This document shows, in pieces, positions 44,749-54,843 of a stretch of DNA of 64,000 bases. Below the pieces are notes generated by a model. The model was not told where the DNA came from, did not search any database, and was given only the letters and a program-made list of their open reading frames with translations. Each line of letters opens with the position of its first letter. Position 1 is the stretch's first letter. The position numbers were made by a program, and so were the translations under genes. The stretch comes from Rhodocyclaceae bacterium (GTDB taxonomy: Bacteria; Pseudomonadota; Gammaproteobacteria; Burkholderiales; Rhodocyclaceae), in the NCBI GenBank assembly GCA_016704145.1, contig JADJAS010000007.1:806001-870000 (forward strand), read 5' to 3'.

Positions 44749-45687
44749 GTGCCCTCCGAGTTTGCCCTGATCGACCGTTACTTCAAGCGTCCCACCACGC
44801 ACACGGTGCTCGGTGTCGGCGACGACGGCGCCATCGTCCGGCCATCGCCGGGCTGCGAGCTGGTGATTTCCACCGACATGCTGGTCTCGGGCACGCATTT
44901 CCTGCCCGACACGAATCCCGAAGACCTGGGCTGGAAGACGCTGGCCGTCAATGTCTCGGACATGGCGGCGATGGGGGCGCAGCCGCGCTGGGCGCTGCTG
45001 GCGGCGGCGCTGCCGGCGGCGACCGAGAGCTGGATCGAAAAGTTCACCCGGGGCTTCTTCGCCTGCGCCGATGCCTTTGGCGTCGACGTGATCGGTGGCG
45101 ACACCACGCGCGGGCCGCGCAATTTCTGCGTCACCATCTTCGGCGAAGTCCCGGCGGGCCAGGCGCTGCTGCGTTCCGGCGCGCGGGTCGGCGACCAGAT
45201 ATGGATTTCCGGCACGCCCGGCCGCGCGGCGCTCGGCCTGGGCCACCTGCAAGGCCGCCATGCGCTTGCCGAACCGGACGAATACTTGGCCGCACTACAC
45301 CGACCGCAGCCGCGCGTGACGCTGGGCCTCGCGCTGCGCGGCCTGGCGACCGCCGCCATCGACGTTTCCGACGGTCTGCTCGCCGACCTCGGCCACATCC
45401 TCGACGCATCGAAAGTCGGCGCGACACTGAACATTCCCGGCCTGCCGCCGCCGGGGCCGGAGCGCGATGGCCTGCTCGCCGGCGGCGACGACTACGAGCT
45501 GCTGTTCACCGCCCCGGCCGCGCGCCACGCCGACATCGCGGCGCTGCCGGCAATGCTGGGGTTGGCGCTCACTCGCATCGGCACCATCGAGCCCGGCGAA
45601 CCCGGCGTGCCGCCACGGCTGACTTTGCTGGACGCCGACGGCCGACCGGTGCCAACCGACCAACGCGGCTACGACCACTTCGGGTAG
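44749..45687 (+). CDS. thiL: Thiamine-monophosphate kinase
   Basis: 312 residues from a GTG (VPSEFALIDRYFKRP). AIR-synthase-like fold: VLGVGDDGAIVRPSPGCELVISTDMLVSGTHFLPD with Mg-ATP acidic residues, NVSDMAAMGAQPRWALLAAALP, DVIGGDTTRGPRNFCVTIFGEV, IDVSDGLLADLGHI, GGDDYELLFTA. It makes thiamine pyrophosphate. It belongs with pgpA downstream (10-bp gap). IS copy C ends 71 bp upstream, so its former readthrough from nusB is interrupted. The GTG has a weak ribosome site. Confidence 0.93.
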   Translation: MPSEFALIDRYFKRPTTHTVLGVGDDGAIVRPSPGCELVISTDMLVSGTHFLPDTNPEDLGWKTLAVNVSDMAAMGAQPRWALLAAALPAATESWIEKFTRGFFACADAFGVDVIGGDTTRGPRNFCVTIFGEVPAGQALLRSGARVGDQIWISGTPGRAALGLGHLQGRHALAEPDEYLAALHRPQPRVTLGLALRGLATAAIDVSDGLLADLGHILDASKVGATLNIPGLPPPGPERDGLLAGGDDYELLFTAPAARHADIAALPAMLGLALTRIGTIEPGEPGVPPRLTLLDADGRPVPTDQRGYDHFG

Positions 45688-45697
45688 TCTGCGCGGC

Positions 45698-46201
45698 ATG
45701 GCCAAGGCTCCCGCGCCGCCGGTCGGCTTTCTGTTGCGGCATCCAGCTCATCTTGTCGCCTGCGGTTTCGGCAGCGGCCTGGCTCCGTTCGCCCCCGGCA
45801 CGTTCGGCACGCTGTTCGCTTGGCTGACCTTCCCCCTGTTGCGCGGCTATTTCCCCGGCGATGCCTGGCTGGCGGGCTTCATCGGCCTGCTGTTCGTCTT
45901 CGGGATACCCGCCTGCCACATCACCGGCCGGACGCTCGGCGTGATCGACCACGGCTCGATCGTCTGGGACGAAATCGTGCCGTTCTGGGCGGTGCTGCTG
46001 CTCACCCCGCCGACCTGGACGTGGCAGCTGGCCGCCTTCCTCTGGTTCCGCTTCTACGACATCGTCAAGCCGCCGCCGGCCCGCTGGTTCGACCGGGAGG
46101 TCAAGAACGGCTTCGGCGTGATGATGGATGATGCCGTGGCGGCGGGTTACACCTTATTGACGCTGGCGGTGTTCAAGGTTGCGATCGAGCGGCTGCTTTG
46201 A
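45698..46201 (+). CDS. pgpA: Phosphatidylglycerophosphatase A
   Basis: 167 residues. ACGFGSGLAPFAPGTFGTLFAW is the PgpA N-terminal signature; IVWDEIVPFWAVLLLTP and FYDIVKPPPARWFDREVKNGFGVMMDDAVAAGY carry the conserved Asp/Glu. Four membrane helices. It dephosphorylates PG-phosphate to phosphatidylglycerol. The stop overlaps the pncC start (TGATG). Confidence 0.93.
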   Translation: MAKAPAPPVGFLLRHPAHLVACGFGSGLAPFAPGTFGTLFAWLTFPLLRGYFPGDAWLAGFIGLLFVFGIPACHITGRTLGVIDHGSIVWDEIVPFWAVLLLTPPTWTWQLAAFLWFRFYDIVKPPPARWFDREVKNGFGVMMDDAVAAGYTLLTLAVFKVAIERLL

Positions 46202-46704
46202 TGGATTCCGACCTCGCATCACTTTCCATCGAGATCGGCGACGCCCTGCGGCAGCGTCGCCTGATCCTGGCCAGCGCCGAATCCTGCACTGGCGGCTGGG
46301 CAGCGCAAGTGGTCACTCACACGGCGGGCAGTTCGGCCTGGTTCGACCGGGGCTTCATTACTTACACCAACGACGCCAAGGTCGCCATGCTCGGCGTGCG
46401 CCCGGAAACGCTCGCCGCGCACGGCGCGGTGAGCCAGGCAACGGCGTCGGCAATGGCGGCCGGCGCCCTGGCCAACTCCAACGCCCTGATTTCGCTGGCA
46501 ATCACCGGTATCGCCGGCCCGTCGGGTGGCTCACCTGGTAAGCCAGTGGGCACCGTATGCTTCGGCTGGTGCTTGCGCGGGCAGGCGCCGGAGGTCGAGC
46601 AGCGCCTGTTCCAGGGGGAGCGCGAGGCCATCCGGCGGCAGGCGGTCATCCATGCGTTGAATGGACTGCTGGTTCGGGCAAAAACTGTGCCATCCGTGCC
46701 ATAA
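46201..46704 (+). CDS. pncC: Nicotinamide-nucleotide amidase (CinA C-terminal domain protein)
   Basis: 167 residues. LILASAESCTGGWAAQVVTHTAGSSAWFDRGFITYTNDAKVAMLGV, VSQATASAMAAGAL and AITGIAGPSGGSPGKPVGTVCFGW are the PncC/CinA-C signatures (Ser-Lys amidase chemistry). It recycles NMN to NaMN. It has the single-domain form without the N-terminal COG1058 domain and is placed just before recA, as often seen. Confidence 0.92.
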   Translation: MDSDLASLSIEIGDALRQRRLILASAESCTGGWAAQVVTHTAGSSAWFDRGFITYTNDAKVAMLGVRPETLAAHGAVSQATASAMAAGALANSNALISLAITGIAGPSGGSPGKPVGTVCFGWCLRGQAPEVEQRLFQGEREAIRRQAVIHALNGLLVRAKTVPSVP

Positions 46705-46731
46705 TCATTTTCAGTTTTCGGAGAAACAACC

Positions 46732-47754
46732 ATGGACGACAACAAGGCAAAAGCCCTGCAAGCGGCGCTCGCGCAGATCGAAAAGCAGTTCGGCAAGGGC
46801 TCCATCATGAAGATGGGCGAGGGCCTTGCCTCCGATGACATCACCACCGTTTCCACCGGTTCGCTTGGCCTCGACATCGCGCTGGGCATCGGCGGCCTGC
46901 CGCGCGGCCGGGTCGTCGAGATTTACGGCCCGGAATCCTCCGGCAAGACAACGTTATGCCTCCATGTCGTCGCCGAGGTGCAAAAGGCCGGCGGTACCGC
47001 CGCTTACATCGATGCCGAAAACGCGCTCGACCCGGGCTACGCCGCCAAGTTGGGCGTGAACGTGCCCGACCTGCTGATCTCCCAGCCAGACACCGGCGAG
47101 CAGGGTCTCGAAATCACCGATATGCTGGTGCGTTCGGGCGGCGTCGACCTGATTGTCATCGACTCGGTCGCCGCGCTGACCCCCAAGGCGGAAATCGAAG
47201 GCGAAATGGGTGACCAGCTGCCCGGCCTGCAGGCCCGCCTGATGAGCCAAGCGCTGCGCAAGCTCACCAGCAACATCAAGCGCACCAACACGCTGGTCAT
47301 CTTCATCAACCAGATCCGCATGAAGATCGGCGTCATGTTCGGCAACCCGGAAACGACCACCGGCGGCAACGCGCTGAAGTTCTACGCCTCGGTGCGCATG
47401 GACATCCGCCGCACCGGCGCCATCAAGAAAGGCGACGAGGTCATTGGCAACGAGACCAAGGTGAAGGTCGTCAAGAACAAGGTGGCGCCGCCGTTCCGCG
47501 AGGCGCACTTCGACATTCTCTACGGCGAAGGCATTTCCCGCGAGGGCGAGATCATCGAACTCGGCGTCGAGCACAAGTTCGTCGAGAAATCCGGCGCCTG
47601 GTACGCCTACAACGGCGAGAAGATCGGCCAAGGCAAGGACAACGCCCGCGAGTTCCTCAAGGAGCACCCGGACATCGCCGTCGAAATCGAGAACAAGGTG
47701 CGCACCGCCGTCGGCGTCGTCGCGCTGAATGCCGCGCCTGCCGCCACCGAGTGA
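46732..47754 (+). CDS. recA: Recombinase RecA
   Basis: 340 residues. Walker A GPESSGKTTLCLHVVAEVQ, LIVIDSVAALTPKAEIEGEMGD (Walker B and L1), NQIRMKIGVMFGNPETTTGGNALKFYASVR (L2 and signature). It is full length with a short acidic tail. The 27-bp gap after pncC contains TTTTCGGAGAAACAACC with the ribosome site. I did not find a clear CTG-N10-CAG LexA box directly upstream, so SOS control, if any, works from further upstream. The end overlaps recX. Confidence 0.97.
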   Translation: MDDNKAKALQAALAQIEKQFGKGSIMKMGEGLASDDITTVSTGSLGLDIALGIGGLPRGRVVEIYGPESSGKTTLCLHVVAEVQKAGGTAAYIDAENALDPGYAAKLGVNVPDLLISQPDTGEQGLEITDMLVRSGGVDLIVIDSVAALTPKAEIEGEMGDQLPGLQARLMSQALRKLTSNIKRTNTLVIFINQIRMKIGVMFGNPETTTGGNALKFYASVRMDIRRTGAIKKGDEVIGNETKVKVVKNKVAPPFREAHFDILYGEGISREGEIIELGVEHKFVEKSGAWYAYNGEKIGQGKDNAREFLKEHPDIAVEIENKVRTAVGVVALNAAPAATE

Positions 47755-48175
47755 ATGAGCTGAGGCGGAAAGCCATCGGCCTGCTGGCGCGGCGCGAACA
47801 TGGCCGCGCCGAACTGGCCCGCAAGCTTGCCGCCCACGGGACGGAAGAAGAAATCGCCCACGTGCTTGCCGAACTGGAAGCCGAAGGATTGCTGTCGGAT
47901 GCCCGTGCCGCCGCCGCCTATGTGCGGGCGCATGGCGCTCGCTTCGGCGCGGCGCGCCTGCGCCAGGATCTGCGTAGTCGCGGCCTCGATCCCGCCACTG
48001 CCGCCGCCGAAGTGGGCGAGTTGCCGAGCGAAGTCGAACGGGCCCAGGCGGTGTGGTCGAAAAAATTCTCGGCCGTGCCGGGAGATGCCAGGGAATGGGC
48101 TCGACAGGCCCGCTTCCTGCGGAGCCGGGGGTTTGCCACCGACGTCATTCGCCGGCTATTGAAGGACGTCCGGGA

Positions 48176-48179
<4 letters not shown>
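47751..48179 (+). CDS. recX: Regulatory protein RecX
   Basis: 142 residues from GTG. KAIGLLARREHGRAELARKLAAHGTEEEIAHVLAELEAEGLLSDARAAAAYVRA is the first RecX three-helix repeat and signature; two more repeats follow (RFGAARLRQDLRSRGLD, ARQARFLRSRGFATDVIRRLL). It inhibits RecA filament growth. It overlaps recA and lptB (GTGA and ATGA). Confidence 0.93.
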
Positions 48180-48925
<746 letters not shown>

Positions 48926-48934
48926 CGCGATCAT

Positions 48935-50398
48935 ATGAAACAAGGTCTCCAGCTCCGGCTCTCCCAGCATCTCGCACTGACGCCGCAATTGCAGCAGGCG
49001 ATTCGTCTCTTGCAATTGTCGACGCTGGAACTCAACCAGGAAATCGAACAGGCGCTGCAGGACAATCCCCTGCTCGAGCGCGAAGACACGGCCGACCCGG
49101 CCATCTTCGCACCCGCGGGCGACGCCATGGTGGCGACACCGCAGCCCGCCGGCGACGAGGCGCCACTCGGCGCCGATGGCCACGACCATGACCGCGACAA
49201 TGGCGCCGAGCTGAGCTGGGGCAGCGAGTCGGCAGGTAGCCACGGCATTCCCCGTGACCCCGAAGACGACGTCGACGCCGGCGATATCCAGGCGGCGGCG
49301 ACCGGCCTGCGCGAGCATCTCAATGCCCAGCTGGCCTTGACGCAGCTGCCGGAACACGAACGCCGCGTCGTCGCCTTCCTGATCGAGGCCCTTGACGACG
49401 ACGGTTACCTCGCCCAGAGCCTCGATGAACTCGTCGACACCCTCGCCGGCGACGCCGAAGTCGATCGCGAGGAGTTGATGGACGAATTGACCATCGGCCT
49501 GCGGCACCTGCAGCAGTTTGATCCGGCCGGCGTCGGCGCCCGCGATCCGCGCGAGTGCCTCGAATTGCAATTGCGGTGTCTGCCACCGTCCGCGTGCCGC
49601 GATCTGGCCCGTGTCATCGTCCGTGACCACCTCAACCAGTTCGCGGCGCGCGACTATGTCAAGATCAAGAAGGCGCTCGCCTGCGACGACGACGAACTGC
49701 GCGAAGCGCAGATGCTCATCAAGTCGCTCAACCCGCGCCCGGGCGCCCAGTTCGCGCCGCTCGACACGCGTTACGTGGTGCCGGACGTAATGGTGCGCAA
49801 GGTGCGCGGCGCCTGGAAGGTCAACCTCAACGGCGAAGCAATGCCGCGCCTGCGCATCAATCGCCTGTACGCCAGCATCCTGCAAAGTCAGCGGCGGGGT
49901 AACGCCGGTTCCGCCGTCAGCATGGCCGGCCAGCTGCAGGAAGCCAAGTGGCTGATCAAGAACGTGCAACAGCGCTTCGACACCATCCAGCGCGTCAGCC
50001 AGGCCATCGTCGACCGCCAGCGCGCCTTCTTCGACCACGGCGAAGTCGCCATGCGCCCACTGACCCTGCGCGAGATTGCCGAGGCCGTCGAACTGCACGA
50101 GTCCACCATTTCGCGCGTGACCACCCAGAAGTACCTGGCCAGCCCGCGCGGCATCTTCGAGTTGAAATACTTTTTCGGCAGCCACGTCGCCACCGACACC
50201 GGCGGCGCTGCCTCCTCAACCGCGATCCGCGCGCTGATCAAGCAGCTGATCGGCGCCGAAGACGGCCACAAGCCGCTCTCCGACGCCAGGATCGCGGAAG
50301 TTCTCGGCGAGCAGGGCATCGTGGTGGCGCGCCGCACGGTCGCCAAGTACCGCGAATCCCTGAGCATTCCGCCGGTCAACCTCAGAAAGGCCCTCTAA
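48935..50398 (+). CDS. rpoN: RNA polymerase sigma-54 factor
   Basis: 487 residues. Region I: MKQGLQLRLSQHLALTPQLQQAIRLLQLSTLELNQEIEQALQDNPLLERE. Acidic region II ~55-120. Core-binding region ~125-300 and the helix-turn-helix MRPLTLREIAEAVELHESTISRVTTQKYLASPRGIFELKYFF. RpoN box ARRTVAKYRESL near the end. It directs enhancer-dependent promoters (nitrogen and others). It heads the rpoN-hpf-ptsN-hprK group. Confidence 0.97.
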   Translation: MKQGLQLRLSQHLALTPQLQQAIRLLQLSTLELNQEIEQALQDNPLLEREDTADPAIFAPAGDAMVATPQPAGDEAPLGADGHDHDRDNGAELSWGSESAGSHGIPRDPEDDVDAGDIQAAATGLREHLNAQLALTQLPEHERRVVAFLIEALDDDGYLAQSLDELVDTLAGDAEVDREELMDELTIGLRHLQQFDPAGVGARDPRECLELQLRCLPPSACRDLARVIVRDHLNQFAARDYVKIKKALACDDDELREAQMLIKSLNPRPGAQFAPLDTRYVVPDVMVRKVRGAWKVNLNGEAMPRLRINRLYASILQSQRRGNAGSAVSMAGQLQEAKWLIKNVQQRFDTIQRVSQAIVDRQRAFFDHGEVAMRPLTLREIAEAVELHESTISRVTTQKYLASPRGIFELKYFFGSHVATDTGGAASSTAIRALIKQLIGAEDGHKPLSDARIAEVLGEQGIVVARRTVAKYRESLSIPPVNLRKAL

Positions 50399-50407
50399 GG
50401 AGAGATC

Positions 50408-50722
50408 ATGAACATCAACATCACCGGTCACCACGTCGAAGTCACGCCCGCGCTGCACGATTACGTCACGGGCAAGGTCGAGAGGGTCATCCGGCATTTC
50501 GACCATGTCACCAGCGTGCACGTGGTGCTCTCGGTGCAGAAGCTCAAACAGAAGGGCGAAATCACGCTGCACGTCAAGGGCAAGGACATCTACGCCGAAG
50601 CGGACGATACCGATCTCTATGCCGCCATCGACGCGCTGATCGACAAGCTCGACCGTCAGGTTCTGAAGTACAAGGAAAAGGTCAGCGACCACAATCGCGA
50701 CAAGCGGATCGCCGCCGAATAA
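50408..50722 (+). CDS. hpf: Ribosome hibernation promoting factor, short form
   Basis: 104 residues. MNINITGHHVEVTPALHDYVTGKVERVIRHFDHVTSVHVVLSVQKLKQKGEITLHVKGKDIYAEADDTDLYAAIDALIDKLDRQVLKYKEK is a complete S30AE domain with no C-terminal dimerisation domain. It inactivates ribosomes in stationary phase together with RMF-type factors. The ribosome site AAGGAGAG precedes the ATG. Confidence 0.95.
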   Translation: MNINITGHHVEVTPALHDYVTGKVERVIRHFDHVTSVHVVLSVQKLKQKGEITLHVKGKDIYAEADDTDLYAAIDALIDKLDRQVLKYKEKVSDHNRDKRIAAE

Positions 50723-50811
50723 GATTTTCATCGCGCCCGGGGGTGGGGTTATACTGCGCACCGCCTTGACCGCGGTCAGCCCCCGGCGCATAGGCATTTC
50801 ACCGATTGCCG

Positions 50812-51276
50812 ATGAACCAGATCGCCAAACTCCTGCCTCCCGAAAACGTCGTTGTCGGCCTTGAAGCCAGCAGCAAGAAGCGCGTGTTCGAGCAGGCCGG
50901 CATACTCTTCGAGAACCAGCACGGGATCGCGCGCAGCACGGTCTACGACGCCCTGTTCGCGCGCGAGAAACTCGGCTCGACGGGTCTCGGGCAAGGCATC
51001 GCCATTCCTCACGGCCGCATCAAGGGCCTCAAGGAAGCGCGCGGCGCTTTTCTGCGCCTGGCAACGCCCGTGCAGTTCGATGCGCCGGACGGCAAGCCGG
51101 TGAGTCACATTTTTGTTCTCCTGGTGCCGGAAGCGGCCACCGAGCACCACCTCCAGTTGCTGTCGGAACTGGCCCAGATGTTCTCCGACAAGACTTTTCG
51201 CGAGCGCCTGGGCGCCGCGCCCGACGCCGCCGCGACCCACGCGCTGTTTGCCACTTGGCCCTCGTCCGCCAGCTGA
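50812..51276 (+). CDS. ptsN: Nitrogen PTS regulatory protein EIIA-Ntr
   Basis: 154 residues. IAKLLPPENVVVGLEASSKKRVFEQAGILFE, the phosphorylated His in GQGIAIPHGRIKGL near residue 66, and VSHIFVLLVPEAATEHHLQLLSELAQMFSD are EIIA-Ntr features. It is the phosphoryl acceptor in the regulatory PTS-Ntr. The ATG at 50812 is preferred over the TTG two codons upstream. It overlaps hprK by 22 bp. Confidence 0.94.
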   Translation: MNQIAKLLPPENVVVGLEASSKKRVFEQAGILFENQHGIARSTVYDALFAREKLGSTGLGQGIAIPHGRIKGLKEARGAFLRLATPVQFDAPDGKPVSHIFVLLVPEAATEHHLQLLSELAQMFSDKTFRERLGAAPDAAATHALFATWPSSAS

Positions 51277-52211
51277 TCGTCGCGCAGCTGTTCGAGCGCA
51301 ACCGCAAGCGCCTCCAGCTCAACTGGATCTGTGGCGCGCTCAATCGGGCGATCACCATCACGCGGGACGACATCTCGCCAGCCGACCTGGTCGGCCACCT
51401 GAACCTGATCCACCCCGACCGCATCCAGGTACTCGGGTCCCCCGAGATTTCCTGGGCATCCAAGCAGCCGGTCGAGCGCGTCAGCCGCCACTTTCGCGAG
51501 ATCATCGCCGCGCAGCCGCCGGCGCTGGTCATCGCCGACGGCTGCGACATTCCCGAAGTCATCGAGAACGAGTGCGAGGCCACCGACACACCGCTGTTCA
51601 CCTCGCCCCAGCAGTCCGCCGCCGTGATCGACGCGCTGCGTCTCTATGTGTCGCGGCAGCTCGCCGAGACCATCACCCTGCATGGCGTTTTCATGGACGT
51701 ACTGGGCATGGGCGTCATGATTACCGGCGAATCCGGGGTCGGCAAGAGCGAACTGGCGCTCGAACTGATCTCGCGTGGCCACGGCCTGGTCGCCGACGAT
51801 GTCGTCGAAGTCTCGCGCGTGTCGCTCGACAATCTGGAAGGCCGCTGCCCGGAACTGCTCAAGGATTTTCTCGAGGTACGCGGACTGGGCCTGCTCAACA
51901 TCCGCGCCGTGTTCGGCGAAACCGCCTGCCGACGCAAGATGCGCATGAAGCTGGTCGTACACTTGCAGCGGCCTCACGCCAGCCTGGAAGCCTTGCGACT
52001 GCCGCTGGACGCGCAGACCGAAAGCATTCTCGGCGTACCGATCCGCAAGGTCATCCTGCCGGTCGCTGCCGGCCGCAACCTGGCGGTACTGCTCGAGGCC
52101 GCAGTGCGCTCGACCATTCTGTCCCTGCGCGGCATCGACAGCATGCAGGAATTCCTCGATCGCCAGCAGCGCGCGCTGGAAGGCGACGACGGTGTCAACT
52201 CCGGCGACTAG
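51255..52211 (+). CDS. hprK: HPr kinase/phosphorylase
   Basis: 318 residues; only TTG (51255) gives the full N-terminal domain. VMITGESGVGKSELALELISRGHGLVADDVVEVSR holds the P-loop and the conserved Asp. LEVRGLGLLNIRAVFGETACRRKMRMKLVVHL is the HprK family signature, followed by the C-terminal LPVAAGRNLAVLLEAAVRSTILSLRGIDS. It phosphorylates or dephosphorylates HPr on serine. HPr/EI genes and rapZ are not in this window. Confidence 0.94.
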   Translation: MALVRQLIVAQLFERNRKRLQLNWICGALNRAITITRDDISPADLVGHLNLIHPDRIQVLGSPEISWASKQPVERVSRHFREIIAAQPPALVIADGCDIPEVIENECEATDTPLFTSPQQSAAVIDALRLYVSRQLAETITLHGVFMDVLGMGVMITGESGVGKSELALELISRGHGLVADDVVEVSRVSLDNLEGRCPELLKDFLEVRGLGLLNIRAVFGETACRRKMRMKLVVHLQRPHASLEALRLPLDAQTESILGVPIRKVILPVAAGRNLAVLLEAAVRSTILSLRGIDSMQEFLDRQQRALEGDDGVNSGD

Positions 52212-52334
52212 AAATCGTTACACTTCCCGACTGGATATTCGGCCTTCATTAGAATTTCGCATTAACCGCGAAATAGCCAGCCGGTGCCGCCAAGCCGGTT
52301 TTTCTGTCGTCGTGTACTTTTCGAGGAGGTTCGC

Positions 52335-52628
52335 ATGAATCGGATCATCGCCCTGGTCGCCGCATCACTGTTTGCCGTCGGCATGACTTCCAATGCCCTG
52401 GCCACGCCCCAGCAGGACAGGATGAAATCCTGCAACGCCGAGGCCAAGGGCAAGAAGGGCGACGAGCGCAAGGTTTTCATGAAGTCGTGCCTGTCGGCCG
52501 ACAAGCCCGCCGCCAGCGGCGCCGCCGGCGCCGATTGCGAGAAGAAGGCGGTCAGCAAGGATGGCAAGCCGCTTGCCGGCGCCGCCAAGGCTTCGTTCAT
52601 GAAGAAGTGCGCCGCCGAAGCCAAGTAG
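52335..52628 (+). CDS. PsiF-repeat periplasmic protein
   Basis: 97 residues. Signal peptide MNRIIALVAASLFAVGMTSNALA. Two PsiF repeats follow: PQQDRMKSCNAEAKGKKGDERKVFMKSCLSA and DGKPLAGAAKASFMKKCAAEAK, each with paired cysteines. The family is phosphate-starvation induced in enterics; its function is unknown. The ATG at 52335 follows GAGGAGG. It ends 22 bp before a strong terminator. Confidence 0.88.
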   Translation: MNRIIALVAASLFAVGMTSNALATPQQDRMKSCNAEAKGKKGDERKVFMKSCLSADKPAASGAAGADCEKKAVSKDGKPLAGAAKASFMKKCAAEAK

Positions 52629-52649
52629 GAACTGGCCGCACTCGCCGTG

Positions 52650-52675
52650 AAAATGCCGGCCATGGCCGGCATTTT
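52650..52675. terminator. Bidirectional rho-independent terminator
   Basis: A perfect 26-bp palindrome: arm AAAATGCCGGCCA facing TGGCCGGCATTTT. The GC-rich stem ends in a T run on the plus strand (ATTTTCGTTTTCG) and in a T run on the minus strand too. It lies between the convergent psiF-like gene and the aminotransferase and would stop both. Confidence 0.88.
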
Positions 52676-52691
52676 CGTTTTCGTCCGTGTG

Positions 52692-53909
52692 CTACCGCGT
52701 CGACGTCGCGTACACGCTCGACGCGGCTGCCAGCGCGGTTTTCTTGTCGGCCGCCTTGCCCATGCCCGACAGCACGTCGGCGAGGGCACCGAGACACAGA
52801 TCGACATTCTCCCGCCGCGCCGAATGGCCCATCAGGCCGAAGCGCCAGACCTTGCCGGCCAGCGGCCCCAGCCCGGCGCCGATTTCCAGGTTGTATTTCT
52901 CCAGCAACTGCTTGCGCACCGCCGCGTCGTCCACGCCTTCGGGAATGTAGACGGCGTTGAGCTGCGGCAGGCGCGCATCCTCGCGAACGACGAACCTCAG
53001 GCCGAGCACGTCGAATCCGGCCTTGAGCGCCTCGTGATGCAGACGATGGCGCGCCCAGGCTTGTTCCAGTCCTTCTTCCTTCAACATCACCAGCGATTCG
53101 TGCAGCGCGAACAGGCTGTTGACCGGCGCGGTGTGGTGATAGGTGCGCTTGCCGCCCGGCGCGCTCCAATATTCGAGCACCAGGCCGAGATCCATGAACC
53201 AGCTCGGCACTTTCTGCTTGCGCGCCTTGACGCGCTCGACGGCGCGTTCGCTGAAAGTCACCGGCGCCAGGCCCGGCACGCAGGATAGGCACTTCTGGCT
53301 GCCCGAATAGATGGCGTCGGCGCCCCAGGCATCGGCCAGCACCGGCGTGCCACCCAGCGAGGTGACGGTGTCGACGATGCTAAGGCAACCCGCTTCCCGC
53401 GCCAGCTTGACCAGCGCCGCGGCGTCCGATTGTGCGCCGGTAGAGGTTTCCGCATGCACGAAGGCGACCATCTTCGCGTCGGGATTGGCTTTCAGGGCGT
53501 CCGCCACCTTGCGCGGATCGACCGGTTCACCCCAGGTGTCCTCGACCACGACGGCGGTGCCGCCGAAGCGCTGCACGTTCTCGATCATGCGGCCGCCAAA
53601 CACGCCGTTGCGGCAGACGATCACTTTGTCGCCGGGCTCGACGAGATTGACGAAGCAGGTCTCCATGCCCACCGAGCCCGGCCCGGAAACGGCGAAGGTC
53701 AGGGCATTCTCGGTCTGGAAGGCGTAGCGCAGCAACACCTTGATCTCCTCCATCATCGCCACGAAGGCGGGATCGAGGTGGCCGATGGCGGAATGGCCGA
53801 GCGCCGCGACCACGCGCGGATGCATGTCGGAGGGGCCGGGGCCCATCAGGACGCGATTGGGAATGGGGCAGCTGGCGATACCGGGAGGCGGAATCAACGG
53901 GGCATTCAT
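52692..53909 (-). CDS. Class V aminotransferase (alanine/serine-glyoxylate aminotransferase family)
   Basis: 405 residues. NRVLMGPGPSDMHPRVVAALGHSAIGHLDPAFVAMMEEIKVLLRYAF is the AGAT N-terminus. VDTVTSLGGTPVLADAWGADAIYSGSQKCLSCVPGLAPVTFS holds the PLP Asp and the Schiff-base Lys (SGSQKCL). The closest type is the serine/alanine-glyoxylate transaminase of photorespiration or serine cycles; the amino donor cannot be set from sequence. Confidence 0.9.
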   Translation of the reverse strand: MNAPLIPPPGIASCPIPNRVLMGPGPSDMHPRVVAALGHSAIGHLDPAFVAMMEEIKVLLRYAFQTENALTFAVSGPGSVGMETCFVNLVEPGDKVIVCRNGVFGGRMIENVQRFGGTAVVVEDTWGEPVDPRKVADALKANPDAKMVAFVHAETSTGAQSDAAALVKLAREAGCLSIVDTVTSLGGTPVLADAWGADAIYSGSQKCLSCVPGLAPVTFSERAVERVKARKQKVPSWFMDLGLVLEYWSAPGGKRTYHHTAPVNSLFALHESLVMLKEEGLEQAWARHRLHHEALKAGFDVLGLRFVVREDARLPQLNAVYIPEGVDDAAVRKQLLEKYNLEIGAGLGPLAGKVWRFGLMGHSARRENVDLCLGALADVLSGMGKAADKKTALAAASSVYATSTR

Positions 53910-53955
53910 GATGACGAGGACAGTAAGAAGAAACGAAAGTCGATGATCATAGCAT

Positions 53956-54843
53956 TCAGGTCGGCCACGAAATCACGGTGGCCCGAGGCGCGACGAACTC
54001 CTCGGCATCGAAGGCCGTGTCGCCGTCGGGGTCTGGCACGCCGGTCGCCCTCAGGCCGGCGAAGTCGTGGAGCCGCCGGTCCATCAGGTGTGAGGGCACG
54101 ACGTTGGCGAGGCTGCGGAACAAGGTCTCGACCCGGCCCGGAAAGCGCTTGTCCCAATCGCGCAGCATCTGCTTGACCTGCGAGCGCTGCATGTTGGGCT
54201 GACTGCCGCAGAGATTGCATGGAATGATGGGGAACGCGCGCAGCTTCGCCCAGACTTCGAGGTCGCGCTCGCGCACATAGGCAAGCGGCCGGATCACCAC
54301 GTGGCGGCCGTCGTCGGTGACCAGCTTGGGCGACATCGCCTTCATCTTGCCGCCGAAGAACATGTTGAGGAACAGCGTCTCGAGGATGTCATCGCGATGA
54401 TGCCCCAGGGCGATCTTGGTTGCACCCAACTCGGTAGCGACGCGATACAGGATGCCGCGCCGCAGGCGCGAGCACAGCGAGCAGGTGGTCTTGCCCTCGG
54501 GCACCACGCGCTTGACGATGGAATAGGTGTCCTGCTCCTCGATGCGGAACGGAATGCCAAGGCCGGACAGATAATTCGGCAGTACCTCGGCCGGGAAACC
54601 CGGCTGCTTCTGGTCGAGGTTCACCGCGACGACCTCGAAACGGATCGGCGCATGTTCCTTCAGGTACAGCAGCACGTCGAGCAGGCCAAATGAGTCCTTG
54701 CCGCCGGACAGGCAGACCATCACCTTGTCGCCGTCCTCGATCATGTTGAAGTCGGCGATGGCCTGGCCGGTGGCGCGCCGCAGCCACTTGGCCAGCTTGT
54801 TGGCCTCGAAGGCCGCCTTGTTCGCTTCGCGGGCCGTCGTCAC
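53956..54843 (-). CDS. ttcA: tRNA 2-thiocytidine biosynthesis protein TtcA
   Basis: 295 residues. PP-loop ATPase motif MVCLSGGKDSFGLLDVLLYL near residue 45, the cluster cysteines in TCSLCSRLRRGILY and IPCNLCGSQPNMQR, and LGHHRDDILETLFLNMFF. It thiolates cytidine 32 in certain tRNAs, using a Fe-S cluster. The start overlaps the stop of the SDR gene upstream by four bases. Confidence 0.95.
   Translation of the reverse strand: MTTAREANKAAFEANKLAKWLRRATGQAIADFNMIEDGDKVMVCLSGGKDSFGLLDVLLYLKEHAPIRFEVVAVNLDQKQPGFPAEVLPNYLSGLGIPFRIEEQDTYSIVKRVVPEGKTTCSLCSRLRRGILYRVATELGATKIALGHHRDDILETLFLNMFFGGKMKAMSPKLVTDDGRHVVIRPLAYVRERDLEVWAKLRAFPIIPCNLCGSQPNMQRSQVKQMLRDWDKRFPGRVETLFRSLANVVPSHLMDRRLHDFAGLRATGVPDPDGDTAFDAEEFVAPRATVISWPT

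Noticed and set aside
46640..46731. LexA box upstream of recA
   Set aside because: No CTG-N10-CAG with a good palindrome was found in the short gap or the end of pncC.
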